A DNA stretch of 64,000 nt from Rhizobium chutanense (GCF_002531935.1 NZ_NWSV01000003.1:372001-436000), one strand, 5' to 3'; shown: positions 15,472 through 24,753, counted from the first letter of the stretch. Numbers and translations: made by a program. The notes: generated from the sequence alone by a model not told the origin.

Positions 15472-17670
15472 GTGCAGGATCCGGACAACCCAGAAAATGG
15501 GCCAAAAAACGGGCCAGAAAACGGACCGGAAAAAACGGCGAACGACGCGGCGGGCAAGCGGCCGGCGAAGAGCCGTCACATTCTGCTGCGCATCGATTCC
15601 TGGATCGATTCGACCGTCTGGAACGCCGGCTTCCGCGCCGCCGAGATCTGGGAAGACATCACCATCTTCTTCCGCCGCTTCCGGGTGCGCGGCTGGAAGC
15701 GCATGGTCTTCGAACTTGCAGGCGAAGGGCTGACGCTCGGGGCGGCCGGTTCCGTGCTGATGCTGCTGCTCGCCCAGCCGGCCTTCGAGGCGACCAAGGA
15801 GGACTGGCGCAACCGCGGTGATTTCGCCGTCACCTTTACCGACCGCTACGGCAACGTCATCGGCCATCGCGGCGTCATCCACCAGAATTCCGTGCCGATC
15901 GATGAGCTGCCGGATTCGCTGATCAAGTCGGTGCTGGCCACCGAAGACCGGCGCTTCTTCGACCATTTCGGCATCGACGTCATCGGCCTCTTCCGCGCCA
16001 TGGTCACCAACGCCCAGGCCGGCGAAGTCGTGCAGGGCGGCTCGACGCTGACCCAGCAGCTGGCCAAGAACCTGTTCCTGTCGAACGAGCGCTCGATCGA
16101 CCGCAAGGTCACCGAAGCGTTCCTGGCGCTTTGGCTCGAGGCCAACCTTTCCAAGAAGGAAATCCTCTCCACCTATCTCGACCGCGCCTATATGGGCGGC
16201 GGCACTTTTGGCGCAGCGGCGGCGGCGCAATTCTATTTCGGCAAGAACATCACCGATGTGAATCTTGCCGAATCCGCCATGCTGGCCGGCCTGTTCAAGG
16301 CGCCGGCGAAATATGCGCCGCATGTCAACCTGCCGGCGGCGCGTGCGCGCGCCAACGAGGTGCTGACCAATCTGGTGCAGAGCGGGCTGATGACCGAGGG
16401 CCAGGTGATCGCCGCCCGGCGCAATCCGGCGACCGTCGTCGACCGCAACGAGGTGGAATCGCCCGATTTCTTCCTCGACTGGGCCTTCGACGAGGTGCAG
16501 CGGCTTTCGCCGCGTTTCCACCAGCATTCGCTGATCGTGCGCACGACGATCGACATGGGCATCCAGCAGGCAGCCGAGGATTCGGTCGAAACGTCGCTGC
16601 GCGAATATGGCGAGGCCTATCACGCCAAGCAGGGCGCCATGGTGATGATCGAGAACGGCGGCGCCGTGCGCGCCATGGTCGGCGGGCGCGATTACGGCGA
16701 GAGCCAGTTCAACCGCGCCACCAAGGCGCTGCGCCAGCCGGGCTCCTCCTTCAAGGTCTATACCTATTCGGTAGCGATGGAGAGCGGGATGACGCCGCAG
16801 ACGACGATCGTCGACGCGCCGATCTCCTGGGGCAACTGGAGCCCGCATAATTATGCGAACCGCTACGCCGGCCGCATCACGCTGGAGACCGCGATCGCCC
16901 AGTCGATCAACACCGTGCCGGTGCGGCTCGCCAAGGAAAAACTCGGCATCCAGCCGATCCGGGCGATGGCCAAGAACCTCGGCGTCGAAACGCCGATCCG
17001 CGACGACGTCACCATCCCGATCGGTACATCCGAAGTCACGGTGCTCGACCAGGCGACCGCCTATGCCACCTTCCCGGCCGGCGGCTACCAGTCGCGCCGC
17101 CACGGCATCACCCAGATCCTCGATTACGAAGGCGACGTGCTCTATGATTTCGACCGCGACGAGCCGGCGGCGAAACGCGTGCTGTCCGAACAGGCCGACG
17201 CCTATATGAACCAGATGCTGTCGCGCGTTCCCTATGTCGGCACGGCGCGCAAGGCGGCCCTCGACAACGGCATCCTGACCGCCGGCAAGACCGGCACGAC
17301 CCAGGCCTATCGCGACGCCTGGTTCGTCGGCTTCACCGGCAACTACACCTGCGCCGTCTGGTTCGGCAACGACGATTATACCTCGACCAACGAGATGACC
17401 GGCGGCTCGCTGCCGGCGATGACCTTCAAGCGCGCCATGGATTACGCCCACCAGGGTGTGACGCTGCGCGCCATCCCCGGCGTCCAGAACCCCCTGCCCT
17501 CGGAAAAGGATCTCGCCAAAACCGCCGCCGCCAAGCCGCAGGACGGATTGCCGCAGCTCATCCGGCCGCGCATGCTTTCGGTGCAATCGACCGACATCCT
17601 CAAAAAGCTCGGCGAGAAGCTGAAGACTGCCGCGCCGCTGGCGCCGGCGAAGGTGGCGAGCGCGGAGTAG
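15472..17670 (+). CDS. Class A penicillin-binding protein (PBP1A-type)
   Basis: About 732 residues. A cytoplasmic Asn/Pro/Gly-rich N-tail is followed by a membrane anchor at about 82-104. The GT51 glycosyltransferase domain shows EDRRFFDHFGID with Glu158 and QGGSTLTQQLAKN from 188. The transpeptidase domain has S425-S-F-K428, a SIN triad and K606-T-G-T. It polymerises and cross-links peptidoglycan at the inner membrane. GTG at 15472 is the apparent start. It ends before a palindromic repeat element. The antisense frame over the same stretch is an artefact of high GC. Confidence 0.93.
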   Translation: MQDPDNPENGPKNGPENGPEKTANDAAGKRPAKSRHILLRIDSWIDSTVWNAGFRAAEIWEDITIFFRRFRVRGWKRMVFELAGEGLTLGAAGSVLMLLLAQPAFEATKEDWRNRGDFAVTFTDRYGNVIGHRGVIHQNSVPIDELPDSLIKSVLATEDRRFFDHFGIDVIGLFRAMVTNAQAGEVVQGGSTLTQQLAKNLFLSNERSIDRKVTEAFLALWLEANLSKKEILSTYLDRAYMGGGTFGAAAAAQFYFGKNITDVNLAESAMLAGLFKAPAKYAPHVNLPAARARANEVLTNLVQSGLMTEGQVIAARRNPATVVDRNEVESPDFFLDWAFDEVQRLSPRFHQHSLIVRTTIDMGIQQAAEDSVETSLREYGEAYHAKQGAMVMIENGGAVRAMVGGRDYGESQFNRATKALRQPGSSFKVYTYSVAMESGMTPQTTIVDAPISWGNWSPHNYANRYAGRITLETAIAQSINTVPVRLAKEKLGIQPIRAMAKNLGVETPIRDDVTIPIGTSEVTVLDQATAYATFPAGGYQSRRHGITQILDYEGDVLYDFDRDEPAAKRVLSEQADAYMNQMLSRVPYVGTARKAALDNGILTAGKTGTTQAYRDAWFVGFTGNYTCAVWFGNDDYTSTNEMTGGSLPAMTFKRAMDYAHQGVTLRAIPGVQNPLPSEKDLAKTAAAKPQDGLPQLIRPRMLSVQSTDILKKLGEKLKTAAPLAPAKVASAE

Positions 17671-17716
17671 ACTGACGCGGGAGATTGCCGGTGGCTGCCC
17701 ATCCGGCTGTGTGAAA

Positions 17717-17859
17717 GACCCCTCCCCAACCCCTCCCCACAAGGGGGAGGGACTAACCCCGAGCGCCCGCCTCGTTCCACCCGAAACGTCGCAGATATGG
17801 AAAACCGGTGCGGCAGGTCAAGCCCCTCCCCCTTGTGGGGAGGGGTTTGGGGAGGGGTC
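17717..17859. repeat. GC-rich mosaic repeat element, copy A
   Basis: The element starts GACCCCTCCCCAACCCCTCC and ends with the inverted complement (last bases GGAGGGGTC); arms of about 35 bp enclose a core of about 72 bp. The core (with CGTTCCACCCGAAACGTCGC) also occurs, inverted, in copy C and, with changes, in copy D. This copy lies between two plus-strand genes. Confidence 0.85.
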
Positions 17860-18012
17860 TTCCTTAGCGCCAACCGGCAGCCTTATTGCCGCACTTGGCA
17901 TGACGGCTTCGCAGATATAACCATGGATCAATCGACGCTCATCTCATGGCGCGGCATTCCACCCTGCCAGAATCAGTGGTAACCCTTTCATCTCGGTTTC
18001 CAAGGTCATGAC

Positions 18013-18600
18013 GTGTTTCGCTTTCCCCTTTTCATCCTGATCACGCTGATCGTCGCCTTCGGCGGCGGCATCATGATTTCGCTGTATGCGCTGGATGCGA
18101 CGCAGGGGTTCGGGGCGATCAAGCTCGGCGCCTGGGAGGCTTTTCCGGCGCTGCAGACTGTCGAGGCCGACCCTTACGCCAAGTCGCACCGGGCGCGCGC
18201 CGGCAAGCTGCTGTATGGCAGCGCCGAGGGACTGACCTTTACGGCGAGCGTCGATGACGATGGGGCGCGGCTGAATGCCGGCTGCCGCTACCGCATCAGC
18301 GGGCAGACGCCGCCTGCCCGGCTGTGGACCCTCTTTACCGCCGACAATAGCGGCAATCCGGCGGCGGTGAAGAGCGGGCTTCCCTCGGCGCTCAATTCCT
18401 GGACGGTACTGCGCCAGCCCGACAGCAGCTTCTCGATCGACATCTCCGCCGCCGCGCAGCCGGGCAACTGGCTGGCCTTGCCGCAGGCCGGCACCTTCCG
18501 GCTGGTGCTGACGCTGTTCGACACGCCGACGGCCGGCAGTTCCGGGGTGATCGACCTCGCCATGCCGAAGCTGACCAAGACCGGATGCGGCAATGCTTAG
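18013..18600 (+). CDS. DUF1214 domain protein
   Basis: 195 residues from GTG at 18013, after AAGG. One N-terminal membrane helix (FPLFILITLIVAFGGGIMISLYAL) anchors a periplasmic domain with EADPYAKSHRARAGKLLYGSAEGLTFTASVDDDGARL, the DUF1214 pattern; it ends near a Cys-Gly. Its end overlaps the start of the DUF1254 gene by 8 bp. In many bacteria DUF1254 and DUF1214 are fused in one secreted protein; here they are two membrane-anchored proteins. Function unknown. Confidence 0.85.
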   Translation: MFRFPLFILITLIVAFGGGIMISLYALDATQGFGAIKLGAWEAFPALQTVEADPYAKSHRARAGKLLYGSAEGLTFTASVDDDGARLNAGCRYRISGQTPPARLWTLFTADNSGNPAAVKSGLPSALNSWTVLRQPDSSFSIDISAAAQPGNWLALPQAGTFRLVLTLFDTPTAGSSGVIDLAMPKLTKTGCGNA

Positions 18601-19141
18601 GATCTTCTTCGCCATCCTGACCGGGCTTTTCGGCGCAGCGTTGCTGCACCTCGTCATCATCCTGTCGCTGCCGCATTTCACCGGCAGGGATGCGGCGACC
18701 CGTGTGGAGGCTGAGGGCGACCTCAACAATTTCTATCTGCTCGGCGACCGGTATGACGAGGCCGGCCTTGCCAATGGCGACCCCTTCCTGCGCACCGCCG
18801 TCTGCTCCTTCGATGTCGAGGATGCGCCGGTGCATTTCAGCGCCAAGGGCAATGTGCCCTTCTGGTCGATCGCGATTTACGACAGCGCCTCCAACGAGGT
18901 CTTCAGCATGAACGACAGGACGTCGGTCGGCGGCGCGCTCGACGTGCTGGCCGGAGGTCCGATCCAACTGACCGACCTGCGCAAGAACCTGCCGCAGGAA
19001 TTGCAGCAGGCGATCCTGGTGGAAATGGCACGGCCGGACGGTTATGCCGTGCTGCGGACGCTGGCGCCGCAGGCGAGTTTCGACGAGGCGGCGCGGAACT
19101 TCCTGACGGGAGCCGGCTGCGAGCAATTCACCGCTCGCTGA
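18593..19141 (+). CDS. DUF1254 domain protein
   Basis: 182 residues. An N-terminal helix (IFFAILTGLFGAALLHLVIILSLP) places the rest in the periplasm. The region NNFYLLGDRYDEAGLANGDPFLRTAVCSFDVEDAPVHFSAKGNVPFWSIAIYDSASNEVFSMNDRT follows the DUF1254 pattern. It overlaps the preceding DUF1214 gene by 8 bp, so translation is likely coupled, and the two products may act as a complex. Convergent with a small minus-strand gene 14 bp away. Confidence 0.85.
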   Translation: MLRIFFAILTGLFGAALLHLVIILSLPHFTGRDAATRVEAEGDLNNFYLLGDRYDEAGLANGDPFLRTAVCSFDVEDAPVHFSAKGNVPFWSIAIYDSASNEVFSMNDRTSVGGALDVLAGGPIQLTDLRKNLPQELQQAILVEMARPDGYAVLRTLAPQASFDEAARNFLTGAGCEQFTAR

Positions 19142-19155
19142 GGTTGAGAAGGCGG

Positions 19156-19323
19156 TTACTTCTTGTTGACGCGCGGCGCGGACGCCCGACGCCGTTTCGG
19201 GCTCTCGACCAACCGCTCGTAGCGGACGCCGGTGAACCATAGGATCTTGGCTTCGCGGGGCTCCTTGTCCGGCCGACGCGGCGCCCGCGGCAGCCGATCC
19301 GCCAATGCGACTACTATTGCCAT
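19156..19323 (-). CDS. Small basic protein, 55 residues
   Basis: ATG at 19323 with GGAGA at good spacing. The product MAIVVALADRLPRAPRRPDK is followed by EAKILWFTGVRYERLVE and a basic tail ending RVNKK. The phrase ILWFTGVRYER is, from memory, shared by small proteins in other Rhizobiales. No domain or function is known. Ends 14 bp from the convergent DUF1254 gene. Confidence 0.6.
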   Translation of the reverse strand: MAIVVALADRLPRAPRRPDKEPREAKILWFTGVRYERLVESPKRRRASAPRVNKK

Positions 19324-19882
19324 GCTCGTCTCCATGCACTGCCCGAGACGGATGAACTTGCGATGGATTTCACCCTGCCCGCCAATGTGCGGGCCGGCGC
19401 GTCCTGCGGTGCCGGGATTGCCGGACCGAGGGCATTCGCGCCTTTCCCACGGCACCAGATTGAAATACCGTGATCAGGAGTTTCAACGATCCAGTTACTC
19501 AAATCGCGTCGTTCCTATCCGAATTGAGACAGATGACAGTTAACAGTTTACTAATGTTCGGCAGATGCCGAATACAGTTCACCTCACTTTCACAGTAACG
19601 CGCAACGAGTTGATTTGGTTTCATGCCGCTCGTGCAAAGCACCAGACGCGGACCGGCGCATTAAATTATAGATAAATCATGTAGTTGTAGGAGACCCAAG
19701 CGGATTGCCTGCGGCGAAATGGATGGTGTTGCAGAAATACTGCATGAAAATATTTAATTGCGGCCAACTCGAATGCGCGTATGGTTGCTCTCGTCGATCG
19801 CCGTTTCCGGGCGCCGGTCGACGGCGGATTTTCCAGCGATTGCGGATTTTCCACGCTCTTGCCGGAATGCGGAGGACACGCT
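19324..19882. other. 559-bp spacer without a confident gene
   Basis: Lower GC than the flanks, with several short AT-rich stretches (19540-19560, 19660-19690, 19745-19760). GCGGATTTTCCA occurs twice 18 bp apart at 19824-19835 and 19842-19853, just before the next gene, and may be a control site. A small RNA is possible but nothing in the sequence proves it. Confidence 0.4.
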
Positions 19883-20089
19883 GTGTCTTTGCTGGTGAAT
19901 TCATCTTTCTCGCCTGAGGATCTCGACGTGCTGCGCAGTGCGCTCGATGCCTGGTGCGTGGAACAGCACGTCGACATCAGGAGCGCCGAGGCGCAGTTTG
20001 CGGTATCCGCAGCACTCGACCTTTATCAGGCCGGTTACGACAGTCGCGAAACGCTGCTGCACGCGTTGCACGATCGCAAGGCCGCCTGA
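19883..20089 (+). CDS. 68-residue protein, paralogue of the 11356 gene
   Basis: GTG at 19883 follows GGAGG with 7-base spacing, so the longer frame from 19781 is not used. The product FSPEDLDVLRSALDAWCVEQHVDIRSAEAQFAVSAALDLYQAGYDSRETLLHALHDRKAA resembles residues 10-67 of the small protein at 11356-11667. It seems to be one compact helical domain. Function unknown. A 314-bp spacer follows. Confidence 0.6.
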   Translation: MSLLVNSSFSPEDLDVLRSALDAWCVEQHVDIRSAEAQFAVSAALDLYQAGYDSRETLLHALHDRKAA

Positions 20090-20403
20090 CCTTTTCCACC
20101 ATCACATCAGCGATCAGCAATCGCGGCAGCGCCGCGTTCCAAGGGGCAATTTTATATTGCCGACTCAACAAATCGCGACACGCCTGACGTGTATATTTCT
20201 GGTGCATTTTAATAAAATCTTCAGCATGCATTAACCCTACCGGTGTAGGATTTGTTCATAACCGACGTGGTCCGGCATGCGTCCCGCCAACGCATATCGA
20301 CCCGTGGTTCCCCTTGGTTCGGCGTTTTCGGGGTGTTCGTGTGCGTGACCGGTTTCGAGACCTAGAGGGCCCCTTGGCCGTCAGGAAAAAGGACGTGGTA
20401 TTG
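20090..20403. other. 314-bp spacer, probable promoter of DUF2336 gene
   Basis: Contains a short hairpin CCTAC-CGGT-GTAGG at 20236-20249 and AT-rich stretches at 20150-20160 and 20205-20235. No gene or repeat is apparent. Most of it probably carries the control region of the following DUF2336 gene. Confidence 0.4.
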
Positions 20404-21390
20404 ATGGCGACTGTCAGCAGTTTCGAGAACCTGTCTCATCCGACACGGTCCGAACTGCGTCAATTTGCCGAGCTTTTCATGCCGCTGTTCCAGGCCTCCT
20501 CCGACGAGGCTAAGCGCCAAGCGGTCGCAGCACTGTCCCAATGCGCGACAATGCCGGCCGCCGTGGCGCTGTTCATCGGCAACCAGCCGATCGAGATCGC
20601 CGCCCCTTTTCTTGCCGCCTCCAAGGCGATCGCCGACGATACGCTGATCACCATCGCCCGCATGCAGGGTGCAGCGCATGTCAGGGCGATCGTCAGCCGC
20701 GATTCGCTTTCGCCGAAGGTCATCGATGCGCTGGTGTCGCTGCGCCAGACCCAGCCGCGGCCGGCGGCCGCGTCGGCGCCGATCACAGAATCGCAGACGG
20801 TGCCGCTTACGCCGGCGCCGACCGAGACCAACGAGGCGGATGCGCTGGAAGAACAGCGGATTGCCAATGAAGAGGCATTGCGCGAGCGCATCCTCGGTCT
20901 CGCCGGCCATCTCGGTCATAAGGAGGAGGACAGGCTCGGCCTGCGCACGCTCACCGACATCCAGGAGGCTTTGCTGGTGCGCTTCGCCCGCTCGCGCGAG
21001 GCGATGCATTTCGCGACCGCGCTTGCCGATGCGCTGTCGGCCAGCCGCTGGCTTGCCGAGCGCATCATGCTCGATCTTTCCGGCCAGCAGCTCGCCACCA
21101 CGCTGACGAGCCTCGGCATGGGCTTTCTCGACGCCGTCTTCGTGCTGGAGAAATTCTATCCGCATCTTGCCGAACGGCAGCACAACGTCACACGCGGCTG
21201 GATGGTGCTCGATGCGCTCGACCCGGAAGAATGCCACGAACGTGTGGACGCCTGGCGCCGCGCCGATCGCTACACATACAAGCCCGATGTGCCTGACGCG
21301 CCGGCCCCTCGGGAAACGCCAAACCACCGTTTCATCCATCAGGCGCCTGCGCCACGCGATCTGCGCGTCCTCGGACGGCGGTCTCGCTGA
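20404..21390 (+). CDS. DUF2336 domain protein
   Basis: 328 residues, start ATG 20404 with AAGGA 11 bases upstream (GTG 20395 and TTG 20401 also possible). The N-terminal half is a helical repeat region (FENLSHPTRSELRQFAELFMPLFQASSDEAKRQAVAALSQC, then FLAASKAIADDTLITIARMQGAAHVRAIVSRDSLS), followed by a Pro/Thr/Ala linker (about 115-145) and a second helical region. This is the layout of DUF2336 proteins, alphaproteobacterial cytoplasmic proteins with unknown function. Convergent with the DUF1491 gene. Confidence 0.85.
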   Translation: MATVSSFENLSHPTRSELRQFAELFMPLFQASSDEAKRQAVAALSQCATMPAAVALFIGNQPIEIAAPFLAASKAIADDTLITIARMQGAAHVRAIVSRDSLSPKVIDALVSLRQTQPRPAAASAPITESQTVPLTPAPTETNEADALEEQRIANEEALRERILGLAGHLGHKEEDRLGLRTLTDIQEALLVRFARSREAMHFATALADALSASRWLAERIMLDLSGQQLATTLTSLGMGFLDAVFVLEKFYPHLAERQHNVTRGWMVLDALDPEECHERVDAWRRADRYTYKPDVPDAPAPRETPNHRFIHQAPAPRDLRVLGRRSR

Positions 21391-21417
21391 ATTCAAGGCA
21401 CTGCGCGTCTTTTCACG

Positions 21418-21762
21418 TCAGCCATCCCGCGCAAGCGGGATGATGTCGCCCAGTTCCTCTGCCTCCAGCTCGACGATCCACAGATCCGGGTCGAAGCGGC
21501 GTTCACGCTCCAACATGGCGCGCACGGCTTCCGGATCGCTGCGCAACAGGCGGATTTCGAACAGGCGATCGCCGGCCTCTCCCTCGCCGAAGGCGGTCTG
21601 CGGCGCCGGCGCATAGAGCGTTTCCGAGCCGTCGCGGAAGTGCTGGCGGATGAAGATCGCACCCGCTTCCTCGGCCCCCTTCTTTTCGACGGCGGCGAAA
21701 TCACCGCCGGCGAAGACGCGGCGCAGCAGGGCGGAAACGAAGATGTCGGCGCGTAATCTCAT
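21418..21762 (-). CDS. DUF1491 family protein
   Basis: 114 residues. MRLRADIFVSALLRRVFAGGDFAAVEKKGAEEAGAIFIRQHFRDGSETLYAPAPQ is the DUF1491 opening, and LERERRFDPDLWIVELE its final part. The start at 21762 agrees with the family although no clear ribosome site is seen. Last gene of a probable minus-strand operon with the histidine kinase and the peptidoglycan-binding protein upstream. Function unknown. Confidence 0.88.
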   Translation of the reverse strand: MRLRADIFVSALLRRVFAGGDFAAVEKKGAEEAGAIFIRQHFRDGSETLYAPAPQTAFGEGEAGDRLFEIRLLRSDPEAVRAMLERERRFDPDLWIVELEAEELGDIIPLARDG

Positions 21763-21853
21763 CGGCGCGGTATAGACTGGCGGGCAGCCGGCGGCAATGC
21801 GCCCCAACGCCGCCCGCGGACGGAGAGGTTGCAGTACGCCTGCGCGACACCCT

Positions 21854-22789
21854 CTAGATAGCGCCGATTTCCTTGAGTTTCTTCAGCACCGCCTGATTCG
21901 GCTCGCCGTTTTCGGGCAGGTTGTAGTGCTTCTGAAAATGGCGAATGGCCGCGCGGGTCTGCTCGCCGGCGACGCCGTCGACGCCGACATTGGCATAGGC
22001 CATGTTGGAAAGACCCTTCTGGATCTTCAGCACCAGGTCGACATTGGTGATGTCGCTCGATGGAAGCTGCTTTGTGGCCGAAGGAGCGGTTTTGACGGTC
22101 TTTTCGGCGCTGCGGATTGCCGCTGCCACCGGGTCTTCCGCCGCCACCTTCGAGCTCACATCCTCGGGCGGCTTTTCGGCGGGCACGGTCGAAGGCCCCG
22201 ATGCATCGATCTTCAGCGCCGCCAGCACCTCCGGCGTCGGATCGCCGGTCTGGGGCATGCCGACGGTTTCCTCGAAGAAGAGGATGGCCGCACTGGTGCG
22301 CGGGCCGATGATGCCGTCGGGTATGCCATTATAGAGGCCGCGGCGCACCAGCTGCTGCTGGATATCCATGACAAGCTGACTGGGCTGCTGATTGGGCTGC
22401 TGGCCGGGCGCAGCAGGCGCCGGCGTTGCATTGGTGGTGGCGGCGGCATCCTCCGGCCGTTCGATGCGGAAGGTGGTGACGTCGCCCTGCGGCTCCTCGG
22501 CCGGACGGCGGGCGCCGAGCACATTGGAGGACTGCGGATCGCGGGTGCGGAAAATCGGATGCGGATGCAGGCCCGGCTGATACCAGAGCGCATTGGCGGC
22601 GACGAAGGAGAAGATGACGACAAAGGTGATCGTGCCGCCGGCAACCGATGGATTGCGGCCGATGACACCGCCGAGCACGGATGCGCCCTGCAGGCTGAGG
22701 CCGCCCAAGGCGGCGGCGCCCGAGAGCAAAAGGCCCGGCTGCTGCCGGCCCTTTCTTCCCTTAGGCGATTTTCGCTTGCGCGCGGCCAT
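21854..22789 (-). CDS. Membrane protein with two peptidoglycan-binding domains
   Basis: 311 residues. A basic N-tail is followed by one membrane helix (SVAGGTITFVVIFSFVAANALWY). Two PG_binding_1-type repeats lie outside: LVMDIQQQLVRRGLYNGIPDGIIGPRTSAAILFFEE and LVLKIQKGLSNMAYANVGVDGVAGEQTRAAIRHFQK, joined by a Pro/Ala/Thr linker. It probably links the inner membrane to the murein. Start at 22789 has AGAGGGG upstream. It begins 29 bp inside the end of the histidine kinase gene, which suggests coupled translation and a joint role in wall or division sensing. Confidence 0.85.
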   Translation of the reverse strand: MAARKRKSPKGRKGRQQPGLLLSGAAALGGLSLQGASVLGGVIGRNPSVAGGTITFVVIFSFVAANALWYQPGLHPHPIFRTRDPQSSNVLGARRPAEEPQGDVTTFRIERPEDAAATTNATPAPAAPGQQPNQQPSQLVMDIQQQLVRRGLYNGIPDGIIGPRTSAAILFFEETVGMPQTGDPTPEVLAALKIDASGPSTVPAEKPPEDVSSKVAAEDPVAAAIRSAEKTVKTAPSATKQLPSSDITNVDLVLKIQKGLSNMAYANVGVDGVAGEQTRAAIRHFQKHYNLPENGEPNQAVLKKLKEIGAI

Positions 22790-24341
22790 CGAAACGCCCC
22801 TCTTCCAATTCTGCACCTGTGTTGACCGCGCCCTTCAGCCGCGGCGGAAACTCGACAGTCGCGCCATGACCGGCGTCTTCGGCGCGCTTGGCGCCCGAGC
22901 CGTCCATCGCGATCTCGATGGTGATGATCGTGCCTTCGCCCGGCTGGCTGGCCATGGCAAAGTGGCCGCCGTGCAGCGCCACCAGCCCCTTGACCAGGGA
23001 TAGGCCGAGGCCGGTGCCTTCGAAACGGCGGGTGTAATCGTTCTGGATCTGGACGAAGGGCTGGCCGAGCAAGGCCAGCTTGTCGGCCGGGATGCCGATG
23101 CCGGTATCGCTGACCGTCAGCTTCAAGATGCCGTCGCGCGCTGCCGCATCGACCGAGACGACGCCGCCGGCCTCGGTGAACTTGATGGCATTGCCGACGA
23201 GATTGATGAGGATCTGCTGGATGGCGCGCTGATCGGCGACGACTTCGCCGAGGCCGCGCTGGATACGGCTGGTCAGCGTCAGGCCCTTGGTCTTGGCCTG
23301 CAAGGCCAGCATCGATTCGCATGATTTGACCGAGCTCGATATATCGAAGGCATCGAGCATCAGCTCGTAGCGGCCGGCTTCGATCTTGCTCATGTCGAGC
23401 ATGGTGTTGACGACCGACAGCAAATGCGCGCCGGATTCACGCACCAGAGCGACATATTCGCGCTGGCGGTCGTTTTCGAATTTGCCGAAATATTCGCCGA
23501 TCAGGATATCGGAAAAACCGAGAATGGCGTTCAGCGGCGTGCGCAGTTCGTGGCTGACGGCCGCGAGGAAGCGCGATTTGGCGTCGTTTGCCGATTCGGC
23601 GTCAGCGGCGCGGTTGTGGGCTTCGTCCCGCAGCTGCTGCTCGACGGAGACATCGCGCAGCTGGGCAATGACGGCGGCAAGTTCGCCGTCGGCATCGCGC
23701 CGGGCGGTCATGTCCATTCTGAGATAGGCGAACTGGCGTTGATCGCGCGAGACCGAGGGCCGGTCGAGGCGCAGATCGACGCTCGCGGCCTCCTCGCCCC
23801 GGCGCAGGCTGTCGAGCGCCTGCAGGAAAAGGATGCGGTCGGAGACATGCACCTGCTCGAGGAAACCCCTGCCCTTGGGATCGCGCATCCAGGCGAGGAA
23901 ATCGCGCCGGTCGCGGCCGCCGACAGTCGCCACACTGCCGTGCGGGTCGAGGAAGAAGACGAGGCCGGGGGTGGCGGCAAGGAAGAAATCCTCGGCCGAC
24001 TGCGTGGCGATACCGGCGGACGAACCCTGACGGGCGAGCGCGATGCTGCCGACGGCGGAAAAGAGAAAGGCGGCGCAGACCATGGCGACACCGGCCGGCA
24101 GGGCGACGGCCGGACTGGTGACCGCCGAAAGGCCGACAGGAGCGACAATAAGAGCGGCCGACGAGAACAGCACGAGGCGGCGCAGAATCGCGAGCTCGCG
24201 TTGGCGCACGGCTTCGCCGCCACCCGTCCGGGAGAGCCAGCTTGTCGCCGCCCGGTCTACGAGGGCCGACACCCAGCCGCCAATGTCACTCAATACACGC
24301 ACGCAATACCCGCCCAAAAGGCTGTCTATCGATCCGGACAA
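22761..24341 (-). CDS. Sensor histidine kinase, DivJ/PleC-like
   Basis: 526 residues. Two membrane helices at about 55-75 and 80-102 are followed by a PAS-like region (AEDFFLAATPGLVFFLDPHGSVATVGG). The dimerisation segment AVSHELRTPLNAILGFSDIL gives the phospho-acceptor His264. The ATPase domain has NLVGNAIKFT, DTGIGIP and GTGLGLSLVKGL. The block fits the alphaproteobacterial kinases that act on DivK-type regulators, but the partner is not in the window. It overlaps the peptidoglycan-binding protein gene by 29 bp. Upstream is a 412-bp spacer facing the DUF5330 gene. Confidence 0.88.
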   Translation of the reverse strand: MSGSIDSLLGGYCVRVLSDIGGWVSALVDRAATSWLSRTGGGEAVRQRELAILRRLVLFSSAALIVAPVGLSAVTSPAVALPAGVAMVCAAFLFSAVGSIALARQGSSAGIATQSAEDFFLAATPGLVFFLDPHGSVATVGGRDRRDFLAWMRDPKGRGFLEQVHVSDRILFLQALDSLRRGEEAASVDLRLDRPSVSRDQRQFAYLRMDMTARRDADGELAAVIAQLRDVSVEQQLRDEAHNRAADAESANDAKSRFLAAVSHELRTPLNAILGFSDILIGEYFGKFENDRQREYVALVRESGAHLLSVVNTMLDMSKIEAGRYELMLDAFDISSSVKSCESMLALQAKTKGLTLTSRIQRGLGEVVADQRAIQQILINLVGNAIKFTEAGGVVSVDAAARDGILKLTVSDTGIGIPADKLALLGQPFVQIQNDYTRRFEGTGLGLSLVKGLVALHGGHFAMASQPGEGTIITIEIAMDGSGAKRAEDAGHGATVEFPPRLKGAVNTGAELEEGRFDGRAQAKIA

Positions 24342-24753
24342 TAGGCCCCGGCGACTTAAAGAAAGGATAAGGCAAAAGCCCTGTTCACCGCTCGAAAGGG
24401 CCGGAATTCCCGTTTTGAAGCATCTGGAAGGCTCTTTGCCTTTTGTGGTTAATAGCAGGTAAGCGACGGATTTTCCTCATATTTCAGCATTGCGTTAACT
24501 CCTGTGGCAAGGCGAGCCGGCAAAAGCCCTGCAATTGCAAGCAGGTGCTGCCCTGATGCTTAACGGCGATCGCTCGCATTCGACTGAAATGTCCCTCAAA
24601 TGCCGGTCGCTAAAATTTGAACTAAATTTGCCGCAAATGCGCGTGAGTTTCGAAAAGCGGCATTCGCAACTTGGCGGTAGGGTGAAAACACACCGGACAA
24701 CCGGCCTGATTCGGCGACAAGAACCGGACGGGAAAACAGGATGGGCAACGACA
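24342..24753. other. 412-bp divergent spacer
   Basis: Lies between the divergent kinase and DUF5330 genes and must hold both promoters. An AT-rich part at 24609-24640 has AAATTTGAACTAAATTTG-like direct repetition. No gene is supported here. Confidence 0.4.

Noticed and set aside
15340..17742. Antisense frame of 800 residues over the PBP gene
   Set aside because: The plus strand carries the complete class A PBP motifs; the mirror has no known domain and passes through repeat arms.
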